A stretch of DNA of 64,000 bases from Deinococcus aquaticus (lineage in GTDB: Bacteria > Deinococcota > Deinococci > Deinococcales > Deinococcaceae): contig NZ_CP115165.1 in the NCBI RefSeq assembly GCF_028622095.1, forward strand, positions 1,919,501 through 1,983,500. Reading direction: 5' to 3'. The notes under the pieces were generated by a model. It ran no database searches. It was not told the DNA's origin and worked only from the letters and a program-made list of their open reading frames with translations. The position numbers and the translations under genes were made by a program. Numbering within the stretch: the stretch's first letter is position 1; each line of letters opens with the position of its first letter. Below, one piece after another: positions 30,073-41,165 of the stretch.

Positions 30073-30720
30073 TTACCGGGCCTGACGGGGACCGCAGGTC
30101 ACCAGAAGCCCACCTGACTGGTAGAACCCCGTCTGGAACGGGTGTAAACCCAGTGCCGAGGCGTACGCTGTGAGCATGGGCAGATCGAACCGGCGTCTGC
30201 GGCGGCGCAGGCGATACCGGTCCACTTCTTCGAACGCAAAAGGCTCGCCCAGTTGCCAGAACCGCCAGAAGCCCTCCGTGTTCCGCAGACCGACGGATCG
30301 CCGCCAGCCGCTGCCTTCCGTGTCCAGCACGGTCAGGCCGAGCGCCTCCGAGGCCTCTCCGTTCGTACCCAGCGGGACAGCCTCGATCAGTACGGCTCGG
30401 CACTTCAGCGCCTGCGCCAGTCCGGGGAGCACGCTGCTGGCATTCGTGCCCAGCGCGTAATTGTTGAAGTATGCCGTCCATCCGGGCGTGGCGGTCGGGA
30501 TGAAGAGGTGCCGCTGTCCCAGGAACGACAGGGATTCCAGGCGGGTGAGGCTGACCGGTACGTCTTCCGGAGGGCAGGGGAGAGACACGCAGGGACGACC
30601 CTCCGCCACCTGCATGGCGACGAAGGCCCGCGCCGCCGCGTCCGGTGGGCAGCCCAGGAAGCTCAGGTGTGTGCCGGTGGGTGGCGCGAACGGCAGGTCC
30701 GCAACGCTCAGCAGCGTCAT
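30073..30720 (-). CDS. Hypothetical protein
   Basis: 215 residues, soluble. Recognisable only by composition: aromatic-rich blocks (GFWRFWQLGEPFAFEEVDRY), an arginine cluster (RLRRRRRRFDLP) and a C-terminal YASALGLHPFQTGFYQSGG. No known family comes to mind. It starts 7 nt after the stop of the Lrp-type regulator without its own promoter box, so it is probably co-transcribed with it. Confidence 0.65.
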   Translation of the reverse strand: MTLLSVADLPFAPPTGTHLSFLGCPPDAAARAFVAMQVAEGRPCVSLPCPPEDVPVSLTRLESLSFLGQRHLFIPTATPGWTAYFNNYALGTNASSVLPGLAQALKCRAVLIEAVPLGTNGEASEALGLTVLDTEGSGWRRSVGLRNTEGFWRFWQLGEPFAFEEVDRYRLRRRRRRFDLPMLTAYASALGLHPFQTGFYQSGGLLVTCGPRQAR

Positions 30721-30727
30721 AGGCTGT

Positions 30728-31189
<462 letters not shown>

Positions 31190-31355
31190 GCCCCTAGCCT
31201 AGCATTTGGAAGGTTGGGGGTGGCGTTTGAGAGTTTTGTGTGTGTGAAACCTGCCCGCAGGCGGGGTGTGCGCACATTCCAAAGTGGGCCGCGCGGCACG
31301 GACAATAAGCGGGCACCCAATTCACGTTTCGCCCCCCAGCACCCCGGAGGCTGCC

Positions 31356-32774
31356 ATGCCCATTCACCCGAACGCCACCACCGACAGCCAGACCATGCTT
31401 CCCCGCAACCACCGCGCGCCCAGGTGGGCAGACGTGCCCGACGAGCAGTGGTACGACTGGAAATGGCAGCTCAAGAATCGCATCAACACCGTCGAGGAAC
31501 TCGAATCCGTCATCCGCCTGACCGACAGTGAACGCCAGGGCGCCAGTGCCAAGGGCATCTTCCGGCTGGACATCACCCCGTACTTCGCGTCCCTGATGCA
31601 CCCCACGGACCCCACCTGCCCCGTCCGGCGACAGGTGATCCCCACGCACCACGAACTCGAACCGTTCACGTCCATGATGGAAGACAGCCTCGCCGAGGAC
31701 AAGCACAGCCCCGTACCCGGCCTCGTGCACCGCTACCCGGACCGCGTGCTGATGCTGGTCACCACCCAGTGCGCCAGCTACTGCCGCTACTGCACCCGCA
31801 GCCGCATCGTCGGCGACCCCAGCGAGACCTTCAACCCCGCCGAGTACGAGGCGCAACTGAACTACCTGCGCAACACGCCCCAGGTGCGCGACGTGCTCCT
31901 CAGCGGCGGCGACCCCCTCACGCTCGCCCCGAAAGTCCTGGGCCGTCTGCTCGCGGAACTCCGCAAGATCGAGCACATCGAGATCATCCGCATCGGCACG
32001 CGCGTGCCCGTGTTCATGCCCATGCGCGTCACGCAGGAACTCTGCGATGTCCTCGCCGAGAACCACCCCGTCTGGATGAACATCCACGTCAACCACCCCC
32101 GCGAGATCACCCCGGAAGTCGCCGACGCCTGCGACCGCCTCACCCGCGCCGGCGTGCCCCTCGGCAACCAGAGCGTCCTGCTGCGCGGCGTGAACGACCA
32201 CCCCGTCATCATGCAGAAACTCGTGCGGGAACTCGTCAAGATCCGCGTCCGCCCCTACTACATCTACCAGTGCGACCTCGTCCACGGCGCCGGGCACCTC
32301 CGCACCACCGTCAGCAAGGGCCTGGAAATCATGGAAAGCCTGCGCGGCCACACCAGCGGCTACTCGGTGCCCACCTACGTCGTTGACGCGCCCGGCGGCG
32401 GCGGCAAGATCCCCGTCGCACCCAACTACGTCCTCAGCCACAGCCCCGAGAAACTGATCCTCCGCAACTTCGAAGGCTACATCGCCGCGTACAGCGAACC
32501 CACCGACTACACCGGCCCCGACATGCTCGTCCCCACCGACTGGCAACGCAAGGAACCCGGCCAGAGCGGCATCTACGGCCTCATGGAAGGCGAACGCATC
32601 AGCATCGAACCCAAAGAATTCAGCGAAAGCCGCAACCGCCCCGGCGCCACCAAACACCGCCTGAACAGCCGCGAAGACAAATGGGCCGCCCACGGCATCG
32701 GCCTGGATGTGGCCGTGACCGACACTGCGCCCGACGGCATGGTACAGACCGCGCAACCCGTCAGCGGGGACTGA
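31356..32774 (+). CDS. kamA: Lysine 2,3-aminomutase (KamA family radical SAM enzyme)
   Basis: 472 residues from ATG 31356, which has GGAGG at 31346-31350; an upstream in-frame start lies in the promoter region. The radical-SAM cluster motif CASYCRYC has Cys139, Cys143 and Cys146. LSGGDPL, HVNHPREITPEV and the PLP-lysine region in the C-terminal half (YVVDAPGGGGKIPV) are KamA hallmarks. The reaction shifts the alpha-amino group of L-lysine to the beta carbon, giving L-beta-lysine, used in lysine breakdown or as an osmolyte precursor. Together with the downstream aminotransferase and the divergent Lrp regulator it forms an amino-acid module. Confidence 0.92.
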   Translation: MPIHPNATTDSQTMLPRNHRAPRWADVPDEQWYDWKWQLKNRINTVEELESVIRLTDSERQGASAKGIFRLDITPYFASLMHPTDPTCPVRRQVIPTHHELEPFTSMMEDSLAEDKHSPVPGLVHRYPDRVLMLVTTQCASYCRYCTRSRIVGDPSETFNPAEYEAQLNYLRNTPQVRDVLLSGGDPLTLAPKVLGRLLAELRKIEHIEIIRIGTRVPVFMPMRVTQELCDVLAENHPVWMNIHVNHPREITPEVADACDRLTRAGVPLGNQSVLLRGVNDHPVIMQKLVRELVKIRVRPYYIYQCDLVHGAGHLRTTVSKGLEIMESLRGHTSGYSVPTYVVDAPGGGGKIPVAPNYVLSHSPEKLILRNFEGYIAAYSEPTDYTGPDMLVPTDWQRKEPGQSGIYGLMEGERISIEPKEFSESRNRPGATKHRLNSREDKWAAHGIGLDVAVTDTAPDGMVQTAQPVSGD

Positions 32775-32782
32775 AAGAAAGG

Positions 32783-32905
32783 CGACCCCTCTGCTTCGCA
32801 GCTGTACCAGCCAGTCCGCTGCGCGGCCAGCTCCCCTCAAGGGGAGCCAGAAATCACGCCTCCCCTTGAGGGGAGGTGCCCCGAAGGGGCGGAGGGGTCG
32901 TCCGC
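32783..32905 (+). repeat. REP-like repeat, family 2, paired copy between kamA and the aminotransferase
   Basis: An inverted copy (GACCCCTCTGCTTCGCAGCTG ... AGCTCCCCTCAAGGGGAGC) is followed by a variant forward copy (CCTCCCCTTGAGGGGAGG, GCCCC-GAA-GGGGC, GGAGGGGTCG). The pair sits inside what is otherwise a co-directional gene pair and fills most of the 163-nt gap. Confidence 0.75.
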
Positions 32906-32937
32906 GACTCTGCCGTCCCTCCCCCAGGAGAACCCCA

Positions 32938-34311
32938 ATGACTACCCTTCCCAAACCCCGTCAGCCTGAACTCAAGACTTCTCTGCCCGGTCCCAAAACT
33001 GCGGCGATCATGGCCCGCGACGCCCAGCACCTCTCGACCTCGTACATGCGGCCTTACCCGTTCGTGCCGGATCAAGGGGAGGGCGTGTGGCTCACCGACG
33101 TGGACGGCAACACCATGCTGGATTTCTTTGCGGGAATCGCGGTCAGCACGACCGGGCACGCGCATCCGCATGTGGTGAAGGCCGTGCAGGAGCAGATCAC
33201 TAGGTTCGCGCACGTGTGCCTGACGGATTACCCGCAGGAGATCACGACCAGCCTCGCCGAGCGCATGGTGAAGCACGTCGAGAAACCCGGTGAGAAGTGG
33301 CGCGTGTTTTTCGGGAACAGCGGCGCGGAGGCCGTCGAGGCGGCCGTGAAACTGGCCCGCAACCATACGGGGCGGTCGCACATCATCAGCACGCTGGGCA
33401 GCTTCCACGGGCGCACGTACGGCGCGATCACGCTGACGGGTAGCAAGACGAAGTACAAGCGGGGGTTCGGGCCGTTGCTGCCGAACGTGTCGCACGTGCC
33501 GTACCCGAATCCGTTCCGGCCGCCGCTGGGCAGCACGCCGCAGTTCTGCGGGGACGCGGTGCTGGCGCACGTGAAGAACCTGTTCCAGACGGTCCTGCCG
33601 CCGGATGAGGTCGCGGCGTTCATCATCGAGCCGATGCAGGGCGAGGGCGGGTACATCGTGCCGCCGATGGGCTTCCTGAAGAAACTGCGTGGGCTGTGCG
33701 ACCAGCACGGCATCCTGCTGATCTTCGACGAGGTGCAGGCCGGGATGGGCCGTACCGGGAAGATGTACTCCTTCCAGCAGTTCGAGGAGTACGGCGGTGT
33801 GCAGCCGGACATCATCACGGTCGCCAAGGGCATCGCGTCGGGCCTGCCGATCAGCGCCATGCTGGCGAAGGAAAGCGTGATGACGTGGCCGGTCGGGTCG
33901 CATGGCAGCACCTTCGGCGGGAACCCCGTGGCGGCCGCGGCGGCGCACGCCACGCTGGACCTGCTTGAAGGCGTGGTCAAGCACCCCGGTTGCGGCGACA
34001 GCCTGATGGAGAACGCGGCCAGCGTGGGCGAGTTCATCCTGACCGAACTGAAGGGCATGCAGGCGGAATTCCCGTTCATCGGGGACGTGCGCGGCCAGGG
34101 GCTGTTCATCGGACTGGAATTCGTGAAACCCGACGGCAGCCCCGACGGGAAGCTACGCGACGCGGCCAGCATGGCGATGTTCGAGCGCGGCCTGCTGAAC
34201 CTCGACTGCGGCGAGGCTGTCATCCGCATCAGCCCGCCCCTGATCCTGACGCGCGAGGAAGCCGCGACAGGCCTGGAAATCATGCGGGACGCCCTGCGCG
34301 CCCTGAAGTAA
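32938..34311 (+). CDS. Class III PLP-dependent aminotransferase (acetylornithine/4-aminobutyrate type)
   Basis: 457 residues from ATG 32938 with AGGAG upstream; a longer frame begins in the repeat. PLP-binding features: [45 protein letters not shown] with the cofactor Asp, and the Schiff-base lysine in [12 protein letters not shown]. The length and [16 protein letters not shown] place it with the large acetylornithine-aminotransferase-family group that includes archaeal omega-aminotransferases and broad-specificity amino-acid racemases. Next to kamA it might act on lysine, beta-lysine or ornithine; this cannot be fixed from sequence. Confidence 0.85.
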   Translation: MTTLPKPRQPELKTSLPGPKTAAIMARDAQHLSTSYMRPYPFVPDQGEGVWLTDVDGNTMLDFFAGIAVSTTGHAHPHVVKAVQEQITRFAHVCLTDYPQEITTSLAERMVKHVEKPGEKWRVFFGNSGAEAVEAAVKLARNHTGRSHIISTLGSFHGRTYGAITLTGSKTKYKRGFGPLLPNVSHVPYPNPFRPPLGSTPQFCGDAVLAHVKNLFQTVLPPDEVAAFIIEPMQGEGGYIVPPMGFLKKLRGLCDQHGILLIFDEVQAGMGRTGKMYSFQQFEEYGGVQPDIITVAKGIASGLPISAMLAKESVMTWPVGSHGSTFGGNPVAAAAAHATLDLLEGVVKHPGCGDSLMENAASVGEFILTELKGMQAEFPFIGDVRGQGLFIGLEFVKPDGSPDGKLRDAASMAMFERGLLNLDCGEAVIRISPPLILTREEAATGLEIMRDALRALK

Positions 34312-34368
34312 CCCCCCTGAAATAACACGGTCAGCTACCGCCGATCACGGGTCCTGCGCCGACAAGGC

Positions 34369-34405
34369 AGAGGACCGCACGCTCCGACTGGAGGTGCGGT
34401 CCTCT
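34369..34405. terminator. Bidirectional terminator between convergent genes
   Basis: Perfect 12-bp stem AGAGGACCGCAC (34369-34380) with GTGCGGTCCTCT (34394-34405) and a 13-nt loop, in the gap between the aminotransferase (plus) and the collagen-like gene (minus). TCTTC follows on the plus strand. Confidence 0.75.
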
Positions 34406-34425
34406 CTTCATGACCGGACGTGGGT

Positions 34426-35961
34426 TCAGATCAGGCCGGTCATCTCCTGCTCACGGCGTTCCGTCAGCGGAATCACGGACGGGCCAGCCGGACCCTGCGG
34501 TCCCTGGGGGCCCTGCGGACCAGTCGGGCCAGTCGGGCCGGTGTCGCCCTTGTCACCCTTCGCTCCCTGCGGACCCTGAGGTCCGACGTCCCCCTTCGCT
34601 CCGGCGGGTCCGGTTGCCCCATCTGGTCCCACCGATCCGGTGTCACCCTTGTCGCCCTTCACGCCCTGCGGACCCTGAGGTCCGGCGTCACCCTTCGCTC
34701 CGGCAGGTCCGGTCGCCCCAGCTGGCCCGACGGTGCCGATCTCACCCTTGATGCCCTGCGGACCGATGGGGCCAGCGGGACCAGTCAGGCCGATGGCGCC
34801 CTGAGGCCCAACGGCGCCGATCTCACCCTTGACGCCCTGCGGACCGATGGGACCAGCGGGACCAGTCAGACCGATCGGGCCAGTCGCGCCGACTTCGCCC
34901 TTGATGCCCTGCGGACCGATGGGACCGGCGGGACCAGTCAGGCCGATGGCGCCCTGAGGCCCGACGGCGCCGATCTCGCCCTTGATGCCCTGCGGACCGA
35001 TGGGGCCAGCGGGACCAGTCAGACCGATCGGGCCAGTCGCGCCGACTTCGCCCTTAATGCCCTGCGGACCAATGGGACCGGCGGGACCAGTCAGGCCGAT
35101 GGCGCCCTGAGGCCCGACGGCACCGATCTCGCCCTTGACGCCCTGCGGACCGATGGGGCCAGCGGGACCGGTCAGGCCGATAGGACCAACGGCGCCGACT
35201 TCACCCTTGTCGCCTTTCATGCCCTGCGGTCCGGCCGGTCCCGTCAGGCCGATCGGGCCAGTCGCGCCGACCTCACCTTTCGCGCCTGCGGGTCCGGCGG
35301 CTCCTGCGGTGCCGGTGTCGCCCTTGTCGCCTTTAGCTCCGGCAGGGCCAGTCGCGCCGACCTCACCTTTCGCGCCTGCGGGTCCGGCGGCTCCTGCGGT
35401 GCCGGTGTCGCCCTTGTCGCCTTTAGCTCCGGCAGGGCCAGTCGCGCCGACCTCACCTTTCGCGCCTGCGGGTCCGGCGGCTCCTGCGGCGCCGGTGTCG
35501 CCCTTGTCGCCTTTAGCTCCGGCAGGACCAGTCGCGCCGACCTCACCTTTCGCACCTGCGGATCCGGCGGCTCCTGCGGCGCCGGTGTCGCCTTTGTCAC
35601 CTTTAGCTCCGGCAGGACCAGTCGCGCCGACCTCACCTTTCGCGCCTGCGGATCCGGCAGCACCTGCGGCGCCGGTGTCGCCCTTGTCGCCCGCAGGGCC
35701 AGCGGGACCGGCTGCGCCCGTATCACCCTTCGGACCGGCGGGACCAGCAGGACCGGCGGGACCGGCTGGCCCCTGGATGACTTTCAGTTCGGGCGCGGTG
35801 CGCGGGTCGATCAGGACCAGTTGCCCGTTGCGGACGATCACGATCTTGCCCTCGTCGGCGGAGGTCAGGGTCATGCCAGCAGGCGTGGGGATGACTTCCT
35901 GCGCGTGGGCGGCGGCGGACAGGCCCAGCAGGGCGGTGAGGATCAGTGCCGTTCGTTTCAT
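34426..35961 (-). CDS. Secreted collagen-like Gly-X-Y repeat protein
   Basis: 511 residues. A clean signal peptide (cleaved after AHA, about residue 20) is followed by a ~42-residue non-repetitive head and then about 143 uninterrupted Gly-X-Y triplets (residues 64-494) rich in GPAGP, GDKGDTG and GPQG, and a short tail [17 protein letters not shown]. The triplets are built from two nested repeats: about five 30-residue units, then 51-residue units with [16 protein letters not shown]. It should form a triple-helical rod outside the cell. There is no LPXTG or membrane anchor. RBS GGAG precedes the ATG. Last gene of an operon with two FG-GAP lipoproteins. Confidence 0.9.
   Translation of the reverse strand: MKRTALILTALLGLSAAAHAQEVIPTPAGMTLTSADEGKIVIVRNGQLVLIDPRTAPELKVIQGPAGPAGPAGPAGPKGDTGAAGPAGPAGDKGDTGAAGAAGSAGAKGEVGATGPAGAKGDKGDTGAAGAAGSAGAKGEVGATGPAGAKGDKGDTGAAGAAGPAGAKGEVGATGPAGAKGDKGDTGTAGAAGPAGAKGEVGATGPAGAKGDKGDTGTAGAAGPAGAKGEVGATGPIGLTGPAGPQGMKGDKGEVGAVGPIGLTGPAGPIGPQGVKGEIGAVGPQGAIGLTGPAGPIGPQGIKGEVGATGPIGLTGPAGPIGPQGIKGEIGAVGPQGAIGLTGPAGPIGPQGIKGEVGATGPIGLTGPAGPIGPQGVKGEIGAVGPQGAIGLTGPAGPIGPQGIKGEIGTVGPAGATGPAGAKGDAGPQGPQGVKGDKGDTGSVGPDGATGPAGAKGDVGPQGPQGAKGDKGDTGPTGPTGPQGPQGPQGPAGPSVIPLTERREQEMTGLI
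35261..35710. repeat. 90-bp in-gene tandem repeat encoding collagen-like units
   Basis: Five near-identical 90-bp units begin at about 35261, 35351, 35441, 35531 and 35621, each holding GTCGCGCCGACCTCACCTTT. They encode 30-residue Gly-X-Y blocks. A second array of 153-bp units lies at about 34740-35200. The high identity suggests recent unit duplication and likely length variation between strains. Confidence 0.85.
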
Positions 35962-35995
35962 GGTGCGCTCCTGTACGTGCAGAGAGAGGAGAGGC

Positions 35996-38335
35996 TTACT
36001 GGTTGAGGGCGACCGATACGGTGGGGCTGTTCAGGGTGTAGGAGTAGTAGTTGTTGAGACCGTCGAGCTTGCCGTCTCCGTTGAAATCCCCGAGGGCCTT
36101 GTTCTGAGGCTGCAAGAAATAGCCGTATAGCCCCGTATTGACGGGTGTGCGGTCGAAGGTGCCGTTGCCGAAGCCCCGAGTCAGCTGGTTGTTGTTGATC
36201 AGGTCTAGGTGCCCGTCACCGTCCAAGTCTGCCAAGGCATAACCGCTGGCGTCCAACTGCGTGACCGTGAAGCCAAACTGTCCGTTTCCGAGGAGCAGTG
36301 TTGTGCTGTTGCGGTGGTACAGGTCCATGTGCCCGTCCTCGTTGACATCCGCCGGGACCAGATCGGAGGAGTACACATTTGCTGGCCCAGTGGCAGCCGC
36401 CTCTGCGGCAAACGTTCCGTCGCCGTTGCCGGACATGATGTACAGCCGGTCTGAAGACGCCGCGAAGTCCAGGCGACCGTCGTGGTTCAGGTCGGCCAGT
36501 GGAGGTGCTGAGTAGATCCCGTAGTTAAATGCAGTAGTACCCAGATTGGGCAGGGCGTTGATAGCAGGTGCGAACGTGCCGTCCCCGTTACCCAGGCGTG
36601 TACGTAGACCGTAGCTGGAGTAACTGGCGTCGCGTATCCAGGCAATCAGATCGGGTTTCCCGTCGCCGTTCACGTCCTTCAGGGTGTACCCGCTGAGGTC
36701 CGTCACACCTGCTTCAATCTCCAGGCTGGTCATGGGGTTGAACTTGCCCAGGCCCTTGTTGATCAGGATGCCCAGCGTGCTGTCGTTGCGGCGCACGGTC
36801 AGGTCCAGTCGCCCGTCGCCGTTCAGGTCGGCGGCCGCCAGGTCAGTCGGGGCCTGGCCTGTTCCGGCGGTGTACGCGGTGCGGGCCTGCAGGGTGCCGT
36901 CGCCGTTCCCGAGGAACACGCTGACGGTGTTGGCGCTGCTGTCGGTGCTGATGGCGTCCAGTTTGCCGTCCTCGTTCACGTCGGCGGCCAGCAGGTCGCG
37001 TATGTCCTGTCCGGCGGCCCGTTCGGTCTGCGCGGTGAAGGTCGCGGTGGCGGGGGCAGTGGCGGTGCGGAACGAGAACACGAACGGCGTGCCCGGCGCG
37101 GCGCTCCCCCCGGCGGTCAGGGTGTTGTGCAGCGTCACCTCGACCTGTTCGCCCGCGTGGTACCCGCCGGTCCGGGCGGGAATCAGCAGGCGGTCGCCGC
37201 TGGCGCTGGGTGTGCTGGCTGCCGGGGCGCTCTGGCTGGGGCGCACGCTGACGCTGGTCGCCTGCGCGCTGGCGGCGTCTAGGGTCACGCCGCAGAAACG
37301 GGCGGTCAGAGTGTCGGTGCGGCCTACCGCGTGCCCGTTCGCGCCCGGCACGGCCAGGGGCGGCGCGGTGAACACCGTGCCGGTGGGCGCGGCGGCGCTG
37401 CCCGCGCTGCGCACGTTGCACATGGGGTCACCCGGCACGGGGCTGAACGGCTGCACCTGTAATGTGGCGTTCAGGCTGGCGGCCAGTTGCCGCACGTTCA
37501 GGCTGTTGCCGCTGCGCAGTCCCTCGGGCGTTTGCGTCACGCGGCGGGTGCTGTCGCGCACGGGCACGGCCGTGAACGCAAACCCGTATGGGTCGTCCTG
37601 CGGGGTGGCCTGCAGGGGCAGGCGCATACCGACGATCATGCGGTTCGCTTCCGTGCCGGTCGCCAGCGTGCGGCCTCCCTGTGGACTCAGGACCGTGAAG
37701 CCGTACGGGAGGAGGCCCACGAAACCGGGCGGCGTGAAGGTCAGTTCGTCTTCCGGCAGGAACTGCACGCTGTCGTCACTGCCGGGAATGGTGTGAACAC
37801 GCAGGGTGGTGGTGTTCAGGGCGCTGGCCTGCGCAGGCCGCACGCTCAGGGCCAGGGCGTCCAGTTCGGTGGCGGTGTACGCGGCCCCGCCGGGCGCACG
37901 GACGAAGGTGCTGATGGCCGTGTCGTGCGTGGCGGCAGGCAGCGTGCCGGGCGTGCGCACGCCCAGGAACGACACGTTCTCCAGCGCACTGGGACTGGTG
38001 ACCGACACCACCGCGTAGATGTACCGGTAGCCCTCGGCGCGGGGGCGGCCCGCTGCGGGCAGGACGTCCGTGCTGCCGCGCGAGACGACCCGCACGGGCG
38101 TCACGTTGCCCTGCTCGCTGGTCAGGGCCTGAGCGCCCAGCGTGGGCTCGATGCTGGCCGCGAAGTCCGGGGTGCCCAGCCCACTGAAGCGCAGCGTGAA
38201 CGCCGCCCCGGCGGGCGTTAAGGGGCCGCCGGGGTTGTTGGCTGTGGGAGGTGGAGGCGTACTGGTGTGGGCGGGCTGAGCACACGCGCCGAGCAGCAGC
38301 GCCGTGGTCAGCAGGAACGGAAGGGGTCGTTTCAT
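35996..38335 (-). CDS. FG-GAP/VCBS repeat lipoprotein
   Basis: 779 residues. The signal peptide ends in a lipobox (LLLGAC, Cys18), then a proline/threonine linker. The N-terminal ~400 residues form an unknown beta-rich region shared with the upstream paralogue. From about residue 430 come seven FG-GAP repeats marked by calcium-loop motifs such as [54 protein letters not shown] and DFNGDGKLD, which fold as an integrin-like propeller for binding proteins or polysaccharide. It lies 34 nt upstream of the collagen-like gene in the direction of transcription, so both are probably co-expressed. Confidence 0.85.
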   Translation of the reverse strand: MKRPLPFLLTTALLLGACAQPAHTSTPPPPTANNPGGPLTPAGAAFTLRFSGLGTPDFAASIEPTLGAQALTSEQGNVTPVRVVSRGSTDVLPAAGRPRAEGYRYIYAVVSVTSPSALENVSFLGVRTPGTLPAATHDTAISTFVRAPGGAAYTATELDALALSVRPAQASALNTTTLRVHTIPGSDDSVQFLPEDELTFTPPGFVGLLPYGFTVLSPQGGRTLATGTEANRMIVGMRLPLQATPQDDPYGFAFTAVPVRDSTRRVTQTPEGLRSGNSLNVRQLAASLNATLQVQPFSPVPGDPMCNVRSAGSAAAPTGTVFTAPPLAVPGANGHAVGRTDTLTARFCGVTLDAASAQATSVSVRPSQSAPAASTPSASGDRLLIPARTGGYHAGEQVEVTLHNTLTAGGSAAPGTPFVFSFRTATAPATATFTAQTERAAGQDIRDLLAADVNEDGKLDAISTDSSANTVSVFLGNGDGTLQARTAYTAGTGQAPTDLAAADLNGDGRLDLTVRRNDSTLGILINKGLGKFNPMTSLEIEAGVTDLSGYTLKDVNGDGKPDLIAWIRDASYSSYGLRTRLGNGDGTFAPAINALPNLGTTAFNYGIYSAPPLADLNHDGRLDFAASSDRLYIMSGNGDGTFAAEAAATGPANVYSSDLVPADVNEDGHMDLYHRNSTTLLLGNGQFGFTVTQLDASGYALADLDGDGHLDLINNNQLTRGFGNGTFDRTPVNTGLYGYFLQPQNKALGDFNGDGKLDGLNNYYSYTLNSPTVSVALNQ

Positions 38336-38375
38336 GCGTGGTCCTTTGCCCGGTCAGGGCCGGTCACTGCGGTAG

Positions 38376-40772
38376 TCACTGGGGGGTGAGTTGCGTGTAC
38401 GTGTCGTCGCCAAGCGTGTAGGGGATCAGGCGATTGCCGTAGTTGTAATAGCCTCCAAGCTGAGCCAGTCGGTTCGGTGCCTTCGTCAGCGCCGTGGGAG
38501 CCTGTGCGGTGAACCTGTTCGCCCCGCCCAGCAGCACGCTTAGGGAACTGCTGTCGTAATCGGCGGTCAGCACGTCCAGCCAGCCGTCCCCATTCGCGTC
38601 CCCGACCAGCAGGTCACGCGGGTCGCTGCCCACGCTCAGGGTGGTCGGCGCGGCGAAGGTGCCGTCCCCATTGCCCAGCACCACATGCACCCCGGCGCTG
38701 CTCAGGGCCGCCATGTCCTCGCGCCCGTCGTTATTGAAGTCCCCGCTCGCCACGCGGATCGGGGCCGTGACCGGAATGTCGGCGGCTGCACTGAAGGTGC
38801 CGTTCCCGGCCCCCAGGCGCACATTCACGGCGTTCCCACCCGTCGCGGCGACCAGCAGGTCCATGCGCCCGTCGCCGTTCACGTCCGCCGTGACCGCGTC
38901 GGACGGCTGCGCACCCACGCTGACCGCAAGCTGCGCGCTGAACGTGCCGCCGCTGTTCAGCAGCACCGACACGGTGTTCGCCGTGCGGTTGGCGGTGATC
39001 AGGTCCAGCTGCCCGTCGCCGTTCAGGTCGGCCCGGTCGATACTTTCCGGCCCGGCACCCACCGCGACACTCGTGGCGGGCTGCAGCGTGCCGTCCCCGT
39101 TGCCCAGCAGGACCGAGACGTCCCCGCTGCCCGCGTTGCTGGTGAAGGCGTCCAGCTGCCCGTCGCCGTTCAGGTCACCGGTCCCCACGTCACTGGGAGC
39201 CGTGCCGACGGCATAGACGCTGCCAGATGTCAGCCACAGTTTGTTTGCGGTGCGACTGGTGATCAGCGTGTGATTGCCTCCATACCCCGCACCGTTCAGG
39301 TCTGCCAGGGTGATCGCGGAGAGGTTGGTCAGCTGTTGACCATTGGTGGGATCGTAGATCTGGGGGCTACCGCCATCGGTGTACGTGCCGCTGGCGGGCG
39401 CGGTCTGCACGCGGGCGCGGTACACGAACGGCAGGCCCGGCGCGGGCTGCCCCCCGGCAGTCACGCCAGCAGTCAGGGTCACGTCCACTGTCTGACCCGA
39501 CAGGTAGTCGGGCCTCTGGTACCCGTTGCTGTCCGCCCAGACCGGCACGGTCACGCGGTTACCCACCACGGTCGGTGTGCCGCGCGACGGGGCGTTCTGC
39601 GACCAGTGATTCACGACCGTCACGCCGTCCACCGACGTGTCGTCCAGCAGGTTCGTGCGGCACAGCGCCAGCGACAGCGGCGAGTACTGATCCAGGCGCG
39701 GGCCGTCCGGTGCGAACACGGCCGGGCCGTTCAGCATCAGGCCTGTGGGGTTCGCGGCCGTGCCGCCCAGGCGCACACCGCACACCGGCCGCACTTGTGT
39801 GTTAGGGGTCTGGTACGGATTGTTCAGGCTAGTCCGCCGCGCCGTGCCGGGCAGTACCCGCACTTCCCGCGACTGGTACTGCGGGAACAGTTGCGGGAGC
39901 ATCCGGTCGAATGCCGCGCGGTTCCCCGGCAGCTGCGCTTCCAGAGATTCGGTTGCCGTCGTGACGGTGTCCTGAGCGAACGTGAACCACCCGCTCAGGC
40001 TGTACAAGTCATCTTTCGCCTGCGCCTGCAGCGGCACCCGGAAGCCCAGCGTGACCGTCCCCATCCCCGGATGCGTCCCGTCGAACCCCGGAATGGTGCG
40101 GCTGCTGCGGTTGTGCGCCACGAACCCGTACGGCAGGTTCTCACCGCTGAACCCGTTCGCGATGCCCAGCAGCGACACCTCGGACTCGTCGAACAGTTGC
40201 AGCGTGTCTTCCTCGCCGGGCAGCAGTGTCGGCTGCAGGGTCATGGGGTCCTGTGTGACCGGACTGGCCGGGCGGATACTCAGTGCCAGGGCCTGCGCCT
40301 CGCTGGCCGAGTACGCAGGCAGCCCCGGATACCGTTGCAGGTCCGTGAAGGCCGACCGCGCCGTGTTGGTGTCCAGCCCCGCCGGGATCACCGTCAGGTT
40401 GGGCGCCGCGCTGTACGCGCCATTCTTTACGGTCAGGGTCACCGACACGTACCGTGCGCCCGCCGCGCGCGCCTGCCCCGGCGGGACCAGGTCGGTCGTG
40501 GCGCGCACCAGCACGTCCCCGATCTCCACCTGATCCAGGCTGTTCAGGGCCTGCGCACCCAGGCCGGGCCGCGTGACCTGCGCTGTAGGCGAACCCGACC
40601 CCAGGCCCATGACCGTCACCCGGAAGGGCCGCGACTGCTTGGCGGGCGTGGGCGCTGGAGAGGGCGCGGGTGTCGGGGACGGGCCGGGCGGCGGTGTGGT
40701 GTGCGGCGTGCCCGGCCCACCACAGGCCGTCAGTAGCGCCGCACTCAGCAGCAGCAAGCGAAATCTCGACAT
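38376..40772 (-). CDS. FG-GAP/VCBS repeat lipoprotein, paralogue
   Basis: 798 residues from ATG 40772: AAGGAG lies 5 nt upstream of it, whereas the GTG at 40778 touches that site. Lipobox LLTACG, then a proline-rich linker (PPPGPSPTPAPSPAPTP). The domain order equals that of the gene at 35996: a conserved N-terminal region with LGAQALNSLDQVEIGDV and ASEAQALALSIRPA, then FG-GAP repeats with DLNGDGQLD, DVNGDGRMD, DFNNDGRED and DANGDGWLD. The two are clearly tandem duplicates that have diverged. First gene of the three-gene surface operon. Confidence 0.85.
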   Translation of the reverse strand: MSRFRLLLLSAALLTACGGPGTPHTTPPPGPSPTPAPSPAPTPAKQSRPFRVTVMGLGSGSPTAQVTRPGLGAQALNSLDQVEIGDVLVRATTDLVPPGQARAAGARYVSVTLTVKNGAYSAAPNLTVIPAGLDTNTARSAFTDLQRYPGLPAYSASEAQALALSIRPASPVTQDPMTLQPTLLPGEEDTLQLFDESEVSLLGIANGFSGENLPYGFVAHNRSSRTIPGFDGTHPGMGTVTLGFRVPLQAQAKDDLYSLSGWFTFAQDTVTTATESLEAQLPGNRAAFDRMLPQLFPQYQSREVRVLPGTARRTSLNNPYQTPNTQVRPVCGVRLGGTAANPTGLMLNGPAVFAPDGPRLDQYSPLSLALCRTNLLDDTSVDGVTVVNHWSQNAPSRGTPTVVGNRVTVPVWADSNGYQRPDYLSGQTVDVTLTAGVTAGGQPAPGLPFVYRARVQTAPASGTYTDGGSPQIYDPTNGQQLTNLSAITLADLNGAGYGGNHTLITSRTANKLWLTSGSVYAVGTAPSDVGTGDLNGDGQLDAFTSNAGSGDVSVLLGNGDGTLQPATSVAVGAGPESIDRADLNGDGQLDLITANRTANTVSVLLNSGGTFSAQLAVSVGAQPSDAVTADVNGDGRMDLLVAATGGNAVNVRLGAGNGTFSAAADIPVTAPIRVASGDFNNDGREDMAALSSAGVHVVLGNGDGTFAAPTTLSVGSDPRDLLVGDANGDGWLDVLTADYDSSSLSVLLGGANRFTAQAPTALTKAPNRLAQLGGYYNYGNRLIPYTLGDDTYTQLTPQ

Positions 40773-41165
40773 GAACACTCCTTGTCTGGTCGGGTGCTTT
40801 CCGTTGCCGCGCGGCGCCCCTGCGGCCCGGCCCGCACGTCGCAGGCACAGCAGGCAGGACGCGCCCCACCCGGAAACGGGGCACCGTGAGGGTCCGCGCG
40901 CCCGCAGGCAGCGTTAGGACGGATGCGGAACGGATGTGTTCAGCCGGTCAGGGGTGGCGCTCGATTCATGGTTTCCCTCCATGCCCCACGTGACCGCCCG
41001 GCCGGAACTCCCGGCCTGCGCGGCGTCTTCCCCTGGGGTGACGTCAGCGTGCCAGCCGCACAGTGACCGCACCGTGACTGCCCGCAGCCCGCCGGTCACG
41101 CGCCGAGGAGCGGGCGGCGAGCAGGACGGCCCGTTCCCTGCCACGGGGCGGCGCCCCCTGTGACT
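40773..41165. promoter_or_regulatory. Upstream region of the FG-GAP/collagen operon
   Basis: 393 nt without a credible gene. Apart from the AAGGAG of the first lipoprotein I see only short GC-rich inverted repeats (for example GCCCC/GGGGC around 40864-40880) and no clear core promoter, repeat-family copy or operator. The promoter of the operon should lie here. Confidence 0.3.

Noticed and set aside
34420..36006. Long plus-strand open frames across the collagen-like gene
   Set aside because: They mirror the Gly-X-Y repeat in another frame; the minus-strand frame alone has a signal peptide and a regular pattern.
40914..41144. 76-codon minus frame in the gap before the FG-GAP operon
   Set aside because: No ribosome site, no promoter box and shadow-like composition.
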